From: Eubacterium sp.
GTDB taxonomy: Bacteria; Bacillota; Clostridia; Lachnospirales; Lachnospiraceae
Reading direction: 5' to 3'
Length of the DNA stretch: 64,000 bases
Assembly (NCBI GenBank): GCA_003486385.1
Contig: DNFT01000032.1
Coordinates: forward strand, 56,961-120,960
Numbering within the stretch: position 1 is the first letter of the stretch; each line of letters opens with the position of its first letter. Positions 41,123 through 50,436 of the stretch are shown here, in pieces. Under the pieces are notes generated by a model. It did no database searches. It was not told the DNA's origin and saw only the letters and a program-made list of their open reading frames with translations. The translations under genes and the position numbers were made by a program.

Positions 41123-41788
41123 TCATTTCTTATATAATGATGCTGTCAGCTCTTCATAAGTCATACCCGAATTAACCTCAACCTCGCCGACCCTTATCTT
41201 GTCATCATAACCTGTTTTTATGAGGTATCTGTCAAAATCTGCTGCATCCTCTATAATTCCATTCTGCTTAAGCATATCACATACTGTTCTTGAACTCATG
41301 CCCTTGGTAATGTTTATTGTGCAGGTAACTTCATTGTTCATTACCCCGGCAGCAGAACCGGCATTATTATTCTCTGTTGTTAATTCAGTTGTTGTTTCTG
41401 TTGTTTCTGTTATTGCCTGCGTTGTCATCCCGGTAACTGCCTCTGATTCTTTTCCAGGTGAAGCTTCTCCATCACTCGTCGATTCTGAAACCGTCTCTGA
41501 AGGACTCTGACTCCCCATCTCCGTTTCAGTTTCACCGTCATGCTGCAAATCATCCGTGACATCATCGCCGGAAGTTTCCTGCCCTGTGGATGATTCATCA
41601 GTGGATGCTTCTTCCGTCCCACTCTGCTGCCCGGAATGTGAGGCTGAAAAGCTCATGCCAAGCTCAATTGCCCTGTCAATAACCTCACTATCAGACATCC
41701 TTCTTTCAGAAGCATGTGTTGCTGTTAGAATTATTGTGGTAACTAATATACCTATTCCCACACCACGTAAAAAATATTTAAGTCTCAT
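41123..41788 (-). CDS. Membrane-anchored protein with MltG-like N-terminal (LysM-type) domain
   Basis: Protein of 221 residues. An N-terminal membrane helix (YFLRGVGIGILVTTIILTAT) is followed by a Ser/Thr/Glu-rich, low-complexity linker of about 100 residues. The C-terminal 60 residues (ITKGMSSRTVCDMLKQNGII, DRYLIKTG, then VNSGMTYEEL) resemble the substrate-recognition module of MltG/YceG endolytic transglycosylases. The catalytic domain is missing altogether, so it is not an active MltG. It is the last gene of the fla/che operon, one base after the DUF6115-like gene. It may bind nascent glycan near the flagellar base; this is inference. Confidence 0.65.
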   Translation of the reverse strand: MRLKYFLRGVGIGILVTTIILTATHASERRMSDSEVIDRAIELGMSFSASHSGQQSGTEEASTDESSTGQETSGDDVTDDLQHDGETETEMGSQSPSETVSESTSDGEASPGKESEAVTGMTTQAITETTETTTELTTENNNAGSAAGVMNNEVTCTINITKGMSSRTVCDMLKQNGIIEDAADFDRYLIKTGYDDKIRVGEVEVNSGMTYEELTASLYKK

Positions 41789-41789
41789 T

Positions 41790-42491
41790 TTATTTCGTAC
41801 CTTTAAACAAATCTATAACCAGCCTGACCTCACCTACACCTATTCCCAGTGTCTTAGCTATTTCAATAACAGACTTACCCTGTTTGTATAATTTTAGGAC
41901 ATTATCTCTCTTGTTGTCACCCGTTTCAACACCACCAGCCTGCACATTCTCATCCGTGCTTACAGACACTGCTTTGTTCGCATCAACCGCCGCGGATATC
42001 TCAGCATTGTACAGCAGTGCCGCCTCTTCCATATGGTTTTTATCAGAATCTGTATTATCCTTCGGAGCATGAGGACTCTCTCTGTCAATGGAAGCTTTTT
42101 GCTTATCAGCCGCCTTCTGCATATCACGTATATTGTTATGAACCTCTTTGCTTTTTTCATTAAGCATATCATACAAGAACATTACTTCATTATGGCTTTT
42201 ATTGATTTCCCCAAGAACCGTATCGGAATACTCGGCAAACTCTTTTATTTTCTGATTGGACAGCCTTTCGAGTTCATCGCGTGTTCTATCCTCAACTGTC
42301 TGGGTTATCCGTACTGTCTGTTCATTAAAAACCGATGTAATCTGTCTTCTTATATCTTCTTTCTGGTTATCCGATAATTTCGTGCCCGTACTCTGTGTTT
42401 TCTCCGTACCATCTAATTTAACAGAGAACATAAAGCTTACGGCAATACAGATTATTCCTATAAGCAGCAATACAATTTCCAGCATTGTCAT
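41790..42491 (-). CDS. DUF6115-like membrane protein with C-terminal helix-turn-helix
   Basis: About 233 residues from the ATG at 42491, which has AGGTGA five bases upstream; the frame is open further back into the preceding gene. It has an N-terminal membrane helix (MLEIVLLLIGIICIAVSFMF) and a long coiled-coil region (about residues 45-150). A C-terminal helix-turn-helix (VLKLYKQGKSVIEIAKTLGI) resembles those at the ends of small proteins in clostridial flagellar operons. Family name assigned from architecture; function unknown. Confidence 0.6.
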   Translation of the reverse strand: MTMLEIVLLLIGIICIAVSFMFSVKLDGTEKTQSTGTKLSDNQKEDIRRQITSVFNEQTVRITQTVEDRTRDELERLSNQKIKEFAEYSDTVLGEINKSHNEVMFLYDMLNEKSKEVHNNIRDMQKAADKQKASIDRESPHAPKDNTDSDKNHMEEAALLYNAEISAAVDANKAVSVSTDENVQAGGVETGDNKRDNVLKLYKQGKSVIEIAKTLGIGVGEVRLVIDLFKGTK

Positions 42492-42507
42492 CTCATTCAC
42501 CTGACTG

Positions 42508-42816
42508 TCAGATTCGGATGTCAAAGGTTGTATGTTTCTCCGGTTCCGCCTTTTCATCCTCCTCTAAGTTTTCTTTCATCTTCTTTTTGATATTGGAATA
42601 ATACTTATTCTTCCCTTTATCCTTCGCATCGAATTTCTCATTATTCCATTCAGAATCACGCTTTTTAACAACAGTGTCTGAATTTTTCTCGACCTGCTTA
42701 TTAAACTGGGTCTGAAAAGCAGCCTGCTCCATAACAGGTTTCTGATCTTCATTCTGTCTAACCTGGGCAAAGTCTGTTGTACGATTTACAATTCCCGTCA
42801 TCTCTACCGGTCTCAT
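42508..42816 (-). CDS. Small charged protein of the flagellar operon
   Basis: One hundred and two residues, highly charged (Lys, Glu, Asp, Asn), with no membrane segment and low predicted order. It begins MRPVEMTGIVNRTTDFAQVR, typical of short uncharacterised proteins that follow DUF342 genes in clostridial flagellar operons. It lies 16 bp after fapA. The role is unknown. Confidence 0.6.
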   Translation of the reverse strand: MRPVEMTGIVNRTTDFAQVRQNEDQKPVMEQAAFQTQFNKQVEKNSDTVVKKRDSEWNNEKFDAKDKGKNKYYSNIKKKMKENLEEDEKAEPEKHTTFDIRI

Positions 42817-42832
42817 ATAAATCCTCTTTTCT

Positions 42833-44431
42833 TTATAATGGAAGCATTACTACATCTGCTCCCTGCTTAGCATACTGGCAGTATACCGCTTTATCCTTTA
42901 TGCGGTACTCCGTATCACCGAATGACAGCTTGGTTCCCGGATAAATACAATCCGTAATCTTAACCCTTGCCTCAACATTCTCAGACAAGGCCTGTTTACC
43001 CGCATTGTACTCCTCTGTCATTTTTCTGAAGGACTGCTCAAGCATAATAAGATTCTTCATTGAAGTCTGGAGCATTTCCTGCTTCTGGGAATCTAACTTT
43101 CCCTCCAGCTCCATCTTTTTTCTGAGCGCCGCAACAACCTGTCTGAGCTTGGTTCTGTCAGAATTAGCTTTTGTAATCTCAGCAGCAAGCTCCTTTACCC
43201 TCTTACGCAAAGCCGGGTCAACACCAACATAGACATTCGTCACTGTACCCATGTTATTTCCAATCTGCTTCGCTGTTACGGTGGAACCTGCTCTTGCCGT
43301 ACCGCCTACGAGCAGACCATTCTTTCCGCTAACATTTATCTTATCACCTGCTGAAGTACTACAGTGTAATAATGAATCCGTTTCAATACTTCCACCACAC
43401 GAAACAGTAGCATTTTCAACGAACTTCGTAGTAATGTCACCTCCGGCATGTACAACGGCCTTGTTCATACCCTGAATTCCGCGATTAACCATGACATTGC
43501 CACCCGCATCGACATTCGCGCCTTCCACAACTCCCATGATTGTTATATCACCTGATGCCTTGAGTGTGAATCCGGCCCGCACATTCCCATGGACAATTAT
43601 ATTTCCTTCATAGGAAATATCTCCGGTTGTGTTATCGACATCAACAGGAACGTCATATATATCTGAAATGAATATCTTGTCGCCCTCTAATGTGACATGT
43701 CCGTTAACCTTAGAAATAAGACTTAATCCATCTTCCGATATATATGCATTTCTGCTAAACTTAAAATTCTTCTTGGTCACTCTCTCCGGTGGCAGCTCAG
43801 CTCCCATAATATTTTTACCCGGAGTGCCCTTCACAACAGGAATGATTCTTGCAACCACCTGTTCCGCCGATACCTTGGTTATAAGATCAAGCTCATGATA
43901 ATCTACCGTACCATCACTATTTATCTTGGGCTTGGCAACCTGCTTCGTATTAAAAAGATACTCTATACTGGCATCTTTTCCCTGTACCGGTTCGGTACCC
44001 CTCGCGAATACAAATGGAGTATTATATATCTTATTCTCCACAATCTCTTTTATAATCGCATCATCGACACCATAAGTAATACCCTTAGCCATAAGGTCGC
44101 CTTTCATCTCACTTACAGTCATTAGTGATCCGTTTCCAACAGGTGGATATAATATTGCTTCTGCACTCATCTTGTTTTTATCAATGTTATAAACACAAAA
44201 AGCGGCGCTTGAATTCATCGCCGTATCACTAATCTTAAAACAAGATGCTGTATTTATATTTTTAAAAGCTGCCCTGATATCATCCTTATTAAAGTCTTCA
44301 AATCTTCTGCTGTTGAGATATTCTATTATCTCTTCAGCATTTGTCCTTTTTCCGCCCTCTTGCGGTTCTACAATACTGACATAAGTCCCATCCTGCTTCA
44401 TCGAAATTATGAAATACCCATTTTTCACCAT
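42833..44431 (-). CDS. fapA: FapA/DUF342 flagellar assembly-associated protein
   Basis: Protein of 532 residues. The N-terminal half carries the DUF342 domain. The middle is a beta-helical stack with glycine-rich turns (DISYEGNIIVHGNVRAGFTL, VEGANVDAGGNVMVNRGI) like polymer-forming bactofilin-type repeats. A coiled coil (about 420-480) and a small beta domain end it. DUF342/FapA proteins accompany motility genes in Clostridia and Vibrio and affect polar targeting or surface behaviour. GAGG precedes the ATG; it follows fliA by 15 bp. Confidence 0.82.
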   Translation of the reverse strand: MVKNGYFIISMKQDGTYVSIVEPQEGGKRTNAEEIIEYLNSRRFEDFNKDDIRAAFKNINTASCFKISDTAMNSSAAFCVYNIDKNKMSAEAILYPPVGNGSLMTVSEMKGDLMAKGITYGVDDAIIKEIVENKIYNTPFVFARGTEPVQGKDASIEYLFNTKQVAKPKINSDGTVDYHELDLITKVSAEQVVARIIPVVKGTPGKNIMGAELPPERVTKKNFKFSRNAYISEDGLSLISKVNGHVTLEGDKIFISDIYDVPVDVDNTTGDISYEGNIIVHGNVRAGFTLKASGDITIMGVVEGANVDAGGNVMVNRGIQGMNKAVVHAGGDITTKFVENATVSCGGSIETDSLLHCSTSAGDKINVSGKNGLLVGGTARAGSTVTAKQIGNNMGTVTNVYVGVDPALRKRVKELAAEITKANSDRTKLRQVVAALRKKMELEGKLDSQKQEMLQTSMKNLIMLEQSFRKMTEEYNAGKQALSENVEARVKITDCIYPGTKLSFGDTEYRIKDKAVYCQYAKQGADVVMLPL

Positions 44432-44446
44432 ATAATTGTCCTCATA

Positions 44447-45217
44447 TTATATCTGATCGGATAATAGCCCCATGTATCCACCCAGATGTTTTTTCATCTT
44501 CTGAATCGCTTTAGTATGTAACTGCGATACTCTTGATTCAGATACCTCAAGTACCCTGCTTATTTCTTTCAATGACAAATCTTCATAATAATAAAATAAA
44601 ACAACGCTTTTCTCTTTCTCTGTCAAGGTATCTAATGCTTTCTCCAGCATCCGGGCAAGCTCCGCCTTCTCCACAACTCTTTCCGGTTGTTCAAACTGGG
44701 AATTGTGCGATGCATCCATTTTTATCTCACTGCCCTGTTCAATAAAATCCTCCAGTGAAACAATATTAGAAACCTTCGCTTGTCCATTCCATGTGTCAAG
44801 CTCCTCCGTGGAAATATCCAGCTCCCTGGCAATTTCCTCATCTGTGGCGGCTCGTCCATACTCGGTTTCCAGCTTAGACATTGCGGACTCTATCTTCTTC
44901 TGTTTCTGTCTTACACTCCTTGGTATCCAATCCATCTTTCTTATCTGATCAAGAATTGCACCTCGGATTCTGAGACTGGCATACGTTTCAAACTTGACAT
45001 TCTTATTAAAATCATATTTGTCAATTGCATCAATCAATCCAAAAATACCATAACTTACAAGATCCTCGTACTCAACATTGTAACCAAGATACATACTTAA
45101 TCTTCCGGCTACCAGCTTAACGAGGGGAGCATATTCTATTATAATTTTCTCGCGCAGCTCAGGACTTTTATTCTTTGCATATAAATCCCAGAGCTTTTCC
45201 TTGCTGTTATCATCCAT
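44447..45217 (-). CDS. fliA: Flagellar sigma factor (SigD/FliA)
   Basis: Sigma-28 family factor of 256 residues directing late flagellar and chemotaxis genes. Region 2 (VEYEDLVSYGIFGLIDAIDK, FETYASLRIRGAILDQIRK), the short region 3 with DWIPRSVRQKQKKIE, and region 4 (YYEDLSLKEISRVLEVSESR, VSQLHTKAIQKMKKHL) are all in place. GAGGG precedes the ATG. It lies within the fla/che operon, as in Bacillus, so the operon would be under its own and housekeeping control. Confidence 0.95.
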   Translation of the reverse strand: MDDNSKEKLWDLYAKNKSPELREKIIIEYAPLVKLVAGRLSMYLGYNVEYEDLVSYGIFGLIDAIDKYDFNKNVKFETYASLRIRGAILDQIRKMDWIPRSVRQKQKKIESAMSKLETEYGRAATDEEIARELDISTEELDTWNGQAKVSNIVSLEDFIEQGSEIKMDASHNSQFEQPERVVEKAELARMLEKALDTLTEKEKSVVLFYYYEDLSLKEISRVLEVSESRVSQLHTKAIQKMKKHLGGYMGLLSDQI

Positions 45218-45257
45218 TTTGCTACCCTCTTTTATGAAACTTTTAAACAGTATTTAA

Positions 45258-45521
45258 TTATTTTTCTTCTTCTGTTTCATTGCTCTCCACTGTATCTTCA
45301 GCTTCTTCTGTTTCTTCTGTCTTTTCCTTTTTATCCGTATCAGGATTAAGAAAGCGATTAAGAATTGCCCGGACTATGATTCCTATAACAAAAAAGATAA
45401 ATGCAGCAGCAAAAATAATAATCAATGCCTTGGTAAGCTCATATTTATAGATAAAAGTAACAATCCAGGCAACAAGAGCAGCCACTAGCGTAATAAGCGC
45501 CGGAAGATTTCTAAAAATCAT
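45258..45521 (-). CDS. Small two-helix membrane protein of the flagellar operon
   Basis: Eighty-seven residues: two hydrophobic helices (LPALITLVAALVAWIVTFIY and ALIIIFAAAFIFFVIGIIV) and a strongly acidic tail made largely of Glu, Thr and Asp. The start overlaps cheD by 4 bp (ATGA), so it is translationally coupled to it. No known family recognised; proteins of this size precede fliA in related flagellar operons. Confidence 0.65.
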   Translation of the reverse strand: MIFRNLPALITLVAALVAWIVTFIYKYELTKALIIIFAAAFIFFVIGIIVRAILNRFLNPDTDKKEKTEETEEAEDTVESNETEEEK

Positions 45522-46009
45522 ATTCTTTTTTGTTCCTTTCCAACTGCCTTAATAAGTAACGAACCATCCTCAGAATAAAATTCTATTGTACGTCCATAAT
45601 TGAGCCCTGTGTCCTCGGCGACTATGCGTATACCCAGTTTTTTTAAATTAACTTTGGCGGATTCAGCGTTCTTTTCTCCTACCTTCATCGTTATGCCGCC
45701 TGCTCCCGCCGAAGTTGCAAACATCTGTGCCCCACCCGCAATCTTAGCAACCATCCTGCTTCTGGATGCACCCATCTTCTCCATCCTTGAAACTGTCTCC
45801 GCTATACCTGTATCACCAAACTTGGCTATATTCTGGTTATTACGGATCTGTGTACTGTCCGGAAGCATATAGTGCACCATTCCAATAATTTTTGTTACAG
45901 GATCATATATACATGCACCAATGCATGAGCCCAATCCCAATGTTGTCAAATTATCAGGGTAACGGCAGACATTCAAGTCTGCCATTCCCACTTTAATCAT
46001 ATTTCCCAT
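45518..46009 (-). CDS. cheD: Chemoreceptor glutamine deamidase CheD
   Basis: Protein of 163 residues that deamidates receptor glutamines and, in Bacillus-type systems, also binds CheC. The catalytic Cys is C29 in LGLGSCIGACIYDP and the His is H46 in GMVHYMLPD. FATSAGAGGITMKVGEKNAE marks the conserved C-terminal half. It sits between cheC and a small membrane protein gene. AGGAAAAG precedes the ATG. Confidence 0.94.
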   Translation of the reverse strand: MGNMIKVGMADLNVCRYPDNLTTLGLGSCIGACIYDPVTKIIGMVHYMLPDSTQIRNNQNIAKFGDTGIAETVSRMEKMGASRSRMVAKIAGGAQMFATSAGAGGITMKVGEKNAESAKVNLKKLGIRIVAEDTGLNYGRTIEFYSEDGSLLIKAVGKEQKRI

Positions 46010-46032
46010 ATACTTTTCCTATTATGTAGAAT

Positions 46033-46650
46033 TTACATGCCTAATGACGATAATATTGCATCATACGACTCAAGCTCCGGTACCATAAGAAAGTATCCGT
46101 TCACAAAATCCAACTCACCAAACTGCGTCTCTATCAGAAGCACCTTATCTCCAAGCTTACCAAATTCAATTGCCGGTACACTAAGCAGTGCACCTGCCAT
46201 ATCAATTGAAATATATGGTACAGATGAGGAAATCTTAAGACTTGTCAGATTGGACATAGCCGAAAGATATGCTCCAATGATAATATTACCTATTTCTCCC
46301 AGTGCTGAAAGCTCCATATCCGAAAATCCGTCGCCACTGCTCTGTATCATGCCGCCCATCAATGAATTCACAAGATTATGTGCGGACTTCTCCTTAACAA
46401 GGAACATCATCATACCTTTTATGTCCCCATCAAGCTGTACCAGTATTCCCGCAAGCACTTCCTCCGGTGAACCGAAAATATCGGGAAGATTGGTAAAAGG
46501 CACAAGATCAACTCTCGGCACATTCATATCAATCTTCATATTCATCATCTTAGCCAATGCAGTGGTAGCGTTACCGGCTCCTATATTGCCTATTTCCTTT
46601 AAGACGTCAAATTGTAAGTCATTAAGATTATCAAGTGTGTTCTCTGCCAT
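46033..46650 (-). CDS. cheC: CheY-P phosphatase CheC
   Basis: Protein of 205 residues with the two pseudo-symmetric active-site helices of CheC: FDVLKEIGNIGAGNATTALA near residue 17 and ELSALGEIGNIIIGAYLSAM near residue 117. Both contain the E..N pair needed for CheY-P dephosphorylation. The adjacent cheD gene fits the CheC-CheD adaptation module. AAGGAG precedes the ATG. Confidence 0.94.
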   Translation of the reverse strand: MAENTLDNLNDLQFDVLKEIGNIGAGNATTALAKMMNMKIDMNVPRVDLVPFTNLPDIFGSPEEVLAGILVQLDGDIKGMMMFLVKEKSAHNLVNSLMGGMIQSSGDGFSDMELSALGEIGNIIIGAYLSAMSNLTSLKISSSVPYISIDMAGALLSVPAIEFGKLGDKVLLIETQFGELDFVNGYFLMVPELESYDAILSSLGM

Positions 46651-46673
46651 GACATCTCCTTTCAGACAAGCTG

Positions 46674-47147
46674 TTAATCTTCCTTAGATGTATCCTTATC
46701 TGTAATCGCAAGCTGGATATTAAGAAGTGATATAAGCTCTCCCTTATTCTTTCCGATTGCGCTGATGTATCCTGCCATATCCTTATTCGCATCTACAGTG
46801 GTCTTTTCTATTGAATCCTCATCCAGTGTGACAACCTCATTAACCTGATCTACGATAAGTCCAACTGTTGCCTGCTGTTCAAGCTTGATAATGATAATTC
46901 TTGTCTTGTCTGTTATCTCATCAGCCGGCAATCCAAACTTAAGTCTGAGGCTCATTACCGGAACAATCTCTCCGCGCAGATTGATGACACCCTTAAAATA
47001 AGACTGAGCCTTAGGTACTCTCGTTATCCTCTGCATTCTTACAATATTATCAATATAGTTGATATTAACACCATACTGTTCACTGCCAAGCTTAATTACA
47101 ATGTACTGTCTTGCTGCCGTTGACTGTGTTGTTGTTAAAGCATCCAT
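46674..47147 (-). CDS. cheW: Chemotaxis coupling protein CheW
   Basis: SH3-like adaptor of 157 residues joining receptors to CheA. Typical segments are YIVIKLGSEQYGVNINYIDN, ITRVPKAQSYFKGVINLRGE, VPVMSLRLKFGLP and TVGLIVDQVNEVVTLDEDSI. It lies 20 bp after cheA, with a clear GGAGG site. Confidence 0.95.
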   Translation of the reverse strand: MDALTTTQSTAARQYIVIKLGSEQYGVNINYIDNIVRMQRITRVPKAQSYFKGVINLRGEIVPVMSLRLKFGLPADEITDKTRIIIIKLEQQATVGLIVDQVNEVVTLDEDSIEKTTVDANKDMAGYISAIGKNKGELISLLNIQLAITDKDTSKED

Positions 47148-47167
47148 AGTATATTCTCCTCCACCTG

Positions 47168-49264
47168 TTATACAAGAGTATTTGCATCAATGATAAGAGC
47201 AATATCACCATCACCAAGGATTGTAGCACCGCTTATCATCTTATTAACATTGATATAGCTTCCAAGCGACTTAATAACTATCTCCATCTGACCGATAAGA
47301 CTGTCTACAACAATACCTGCTCTCTTATCACCCTTACGCACAATAACAACTGTCATGTTCTCGCTGTCTTCATTGCTTGATTCAACATCAAGCAGCTTTC
47401 CAAGACGAATGATAGGAATAACCTTATCTCTGAGGTGAATAACTTCCTTTGAATTAACATACTTGATATCACTCTTTGTAATATCCTCAAGTGTTTCTAT
47501 TGAACCTAAGGAGATTGCATACTGCTCATCACCAAGCTTAACCATAAGAGCCTGAATAATAGCAAGTGTAAGTGGAAGTCTGACAATAAATGTACTTCCC
47601 TCTCCAAGCTTAGTCTTGACCTCTACATCTCCTCCGAGAGCTTCAATCTTAGACTTAACAACATCAAGACCAACTCCTCTTCCTGAGACATCTGTAATTT
47701 TCTCAGATGTTGAGAAACTTGGGCGGAAAAGTAAATCGATAATATCTTTATCAGTCATTACTTCTGCCTGTTCAGGGGTAATTGTTCCCTTTTCAATAGC
47801 CTTTTTACGGACATTCTCTACATCTATACCATTACCATCATCGCCTACTTCAATTACAACATTGTTTCCATCCTGATATGCATTGAGGAATATAGTACCT
47901 ACCTCAGGCTTTCCTCTCTGTGCACGGACATCAGCATGCTCAAGACCATGATCTGCAGAGTTACGAAGAAGGTGCATGAGTGGGTCACCAATCTCATCGA
48001 TAACAGTACGGTCAAGTTCTGTCTCCTCACCTGTCATGTAAAGTTCCATCTTCTTGTCAAGCTTCTTGCTTAAGTCTCTTATCATTCTTGGGAATCTGTT
48101 TACAACTGTCTCAATAGGAACCATTCGTACATTCATAACAGACTCATGAAGTGATGTAGTAACTCTCTCAAGGTATTCAATCTGCTCATTAAAATTCTGT
48201 CTTCCGGAAGCAGTATTCTCACTTGTAGAATTATTGATGGATACAAGACCATTCTTTGCAATAATAAGCTCACTCACAAGATTCATAAGTGTGTCAAGCT
48301 TGTCTATATCTACACGCACTGAACGATTGGCAACTGCCTTTCCTGACTTAGCAGGTGCTGCAGCGGACTTCTTTTCGTCTGCTTTTGCAGGAGCCTGTGC
48401 TTCTTTTGCAGTGCTAACTTCGTTCTGTGCAGGAGCTGCTGACGTCTGTACCTGAGCCTCAGTACTAACCTCCTCAAGCTCTCCGCCTACAACGTCCTTA
48501 ACCTCGGATACATTCTTAATGACATTAAGTACCTTATCGTAGCTCTCATTTGACACAACGAATACACTGAAATCCAAATCAAACTTCTCATCCTCGATAT
48601 CCTGTGTCGAAGGCTCAGACTTAATAACCTCACCAACCTCTTCTATTCCCTTAAATACCAGGAATGCTCTGGCAGCCTTAAGTATACAATTAGGATCAAG
48701 ATATACCGTAAATCCATAAGCATTCATGCCCTTCTTTTTTGCTTCATTGATAGCATGCTGCTCAAAATCTGCAAGCTGGACGTCCTTATACTTTGCATTC
48801 CCTGATGCACTTCCGGCTGCTGGTGCTGCCTGTTCAGGCTGTGCCGTTGGAGCTGGCTGAGCTTCGGTTGTCATATTGCCCTCTGTTGCAAGGAACTCAT
48901 TAAGAAGCTTGATAATCGCTTCATTGTCCTCTGTACCCTCATCAGAAGCCTCCTGAATATTGTTGAGATAGCTCTCAAGTGCATCAAGACACTGGAAAAG
49001 AGTATCGATGAGACTTGCTGTTACCTTCATCTTATCGTTGCGGATCTCAGAGAAAACATTCTCCATATTATGTGTGAGATTCTGCATTCTCTTGTATCCC
49101 ATGGTTCCTGCCATTCCCTTAAGAGAATGTGCTGCACGGAATATCTCGTTAATTGTTGCCTTATCCTCAGGCTCCTTCTCTAACACAAGAAGAAGGTCAT
49201 TAAGGTTCTGCAAATGTTCTTTTGTTTCATCAATAAAAATCTCTAAATACTGGCTTACGTCCAT
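47168..49264 (-). CDS. cheA: Chemotaxis histidine kinase CheA
   Basis: Five-domain kinase of 698 residues. P1 carries the phospho-accepting H46 in IFRAAHSLKGMAG. P2 (about 165-265) is the CheY-binding domain. A linker rich in Ala, Gln and Glu leads to P3 dimerisation helices (about 315-400). P4 ATP-binding shows MHLLRNSADHGLEH, VGDDGNGIDVENV and GRGVGLDVVKSKIEALGG, and P5 is CheW-like. The start codon directly abuts the cheB stop. All catalytic boxes are intact. Confidence 0.97.
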   Translation of the reverse strand: MDVSQYLEIFIDETKEHLQNLNDLLLVLEKEPEDKATINEIFRAAHSLKGMAGTMGYKRMQNLTHNMENVFSEIRNDKMKVTASLIDTLFQCLDALESYLNNIQEASDEGTEDNEAIIKLLNEFLATEGNMTTEAQPAPTAQPEQAAPAAGSASGNAKYKDVQLADFEQHAINEAKKKGMNAYGFTVYLDPNCILKAARAFLVFKGIEEVGEVIKSEPSTQDIEDEKFDLDFSVFVVSNESYDKVLNVIKNVSEVKDVVGGELEEVSTEAQVQTSAAPAQNEVSTAKEAQAPAKADEKKSAAAPAKSGKAVANRSVRVDIDKLDTLMNLVSELIIAKNGLVSINNSTSENTASGRQNFNEQIEYLERVTTSLHESVMNVRMVPIETVVNRFPRMIRDLSKKLDKKMELYMTGEETELDRTVIDEIGDPLMHLLRNSADHGLEHADVRAQRGKPEVGTIFLNAYQDGNNVVIEVGDDGNGIDVENVRKKAIEKGTITPEQAEVMTDKDIIDLLFRPSFSTSEKITDVSGRGVGLDVVKSKIEALGGDVEVKTKLGEGSTFIVRLPLTLAIIQALMVKLGDEQYAISLGSIETLEDITKSDIKYVNSKEVIHLRDKVIPIIRLGKLLDVESSNEDSENMTVVIVRKGDKRAGIVVDSLIGQMEIVIKSLGSYINVNKMISGATILGDGDIALIIDANTLV

Positions 49265-50431
49265 TTATCGCACCCCCGTGTTTCTTGTTATCGCATCTGC
49301 GATTTCTTCTAGTGGCTTTACTTCATTTACCAAGCCTGCCTCGGCAACAGCCCTCGGCATACCGTAAACAATACTTGTCGCTTCATTCTGACTTATCACA
49401 TATACCTTCTTATGCTGCTTCAATGCCTTAATGCCATTGGTTCCATCTGCACCCATACCCGTAAGAACAACACATATAATCTCATCATAAGGTGAACTTA
49501 CAAGTGATTCATACATAACATTCGCACAAGGTCTTAACGCATCTACAGGAGGTTCATCAGATAATACAACCTTCGTATCCGTTCCTGACCTGACAAGCCT
49601 GATGTGCCTTCCGCCCGGAGCTATATATACTGTTCCCTTGGAGATAATGTCGCCGTCCTCAGCCTCCTTGACAGTAACCTTACTAATCTCGTTAAGTCTC
49701 ATTGCCAAGGATTTGGTAAAGCCAGCAGGCATGTGCTGTACAATCACAACACCGGCATCTAATTCCTTCGGAAGATATGGAACAACCTGCTGAAGTGATT
49801 TAGGACCACCTGTTGAACATGCCATGGCAACAACTCTGTTAGCATGATCCTTTTTATAAGAAGCAGTGCTTCCCATCTTTACAGTCATAAGCGGCTGCAC
49901 AGGTCTTGCTGCCTGGGCAGGTGTGCTTCTATCATTCTTGGATGAGCCAAAGGTTCTGATTGAAGTAGCCCTGGTATTAATGCTCTGTGTAACAGGCATG
50001 GTTCCTATTACAGAAGCCTTTGTGCTGCCTGCTGTAGCAATATCAAGCATATCAAGTATACGTTGTTTAAAATCCTCGCCCTTAGCTTCAATAAAATTCT
50101 CAGGCTTGGTGACGAAATCAAATGCGCCTAACTCAAGTGCCTTGATGGTCTCCTTTGCGCCCTCCTTGGCTACCGTACTTACGACAATCACCGTCTCCTG
50201 GATGTGATTCTTTTGCAGCATCTCCAAAAGCTCAAGACCATTCATCTTAGGCATGTTAATGTCAAGAATAATAGCGTCATACATCTTAGGATGGCTTACT
50301 ATCCTGTCGAACCCTTCAAGACCGTCCCTGGCAAAATCCGCAACCTCATATTGTTTATTTGTTTTAATTATATCAGAAATAACCCTTCTCATAAGTGCAG
50401 AGTCATCAATAATCAAAATTTTCTTTGCCAT
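49265..50431 (-). CDS. cheB: Receptor methylesterase CheB
   Basis: Protein of 388 residues with an N-terminal receiver (phospho-acceptor D57 in AIILDINMPKMNG) and a C-terminal methylesterase. The catalytic triad is visible: Ser in ACSTGGPKSLQ, His in VIVQHMPAGFT and Asp in GMGADGTNG. A linker of about 60 residues rich in Ser/Thr/Gln separates the domains. The partner methyltransferase CheR is not in the window. Confidence 0.95.
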   Translation of the reverse strand: MAKKILIIDDSALMRRVISDIIKTNKQYEVADFARDGLEGFDRIVSHPKMYDAIILDINMPKMNGLELLEMLQKNHIQETVIVVSTVAKEGAKETIKALELGAFDFVTKPENFIEAKGEDFKQRILDMLDIATAGSTKASVIGTMPVTQSINTRATSIRTFGSSKNDRSTPAQAARPVQPLMTVKMGSTASYKKDHANRVVAMACSTGGPKSLQQVVPYLPKELDAGVVIVQHMPAGFTKSLAMRLNEISKVTVKEAEDGDIISKGTVYIAPGGRHIRLVRSGTDTKVVLSDEPPVDALRPCANVMYESLVSSPYDEIICVVLTGMGADGTNGIKALKQHKKVYVISQNEATSIVYGMPRAVAEAGLVNEVKPLEEIADAITRNTGVR

Positions 50432-50436
50432 TTATG

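Noticed and set aside
45258..45521. Small membrane protein as a toxin of a type I system
   Set aside because: It is coupled to cheD inside the flagellar operon and has an acidic tail; nothing suggests an antisense RNA partner.
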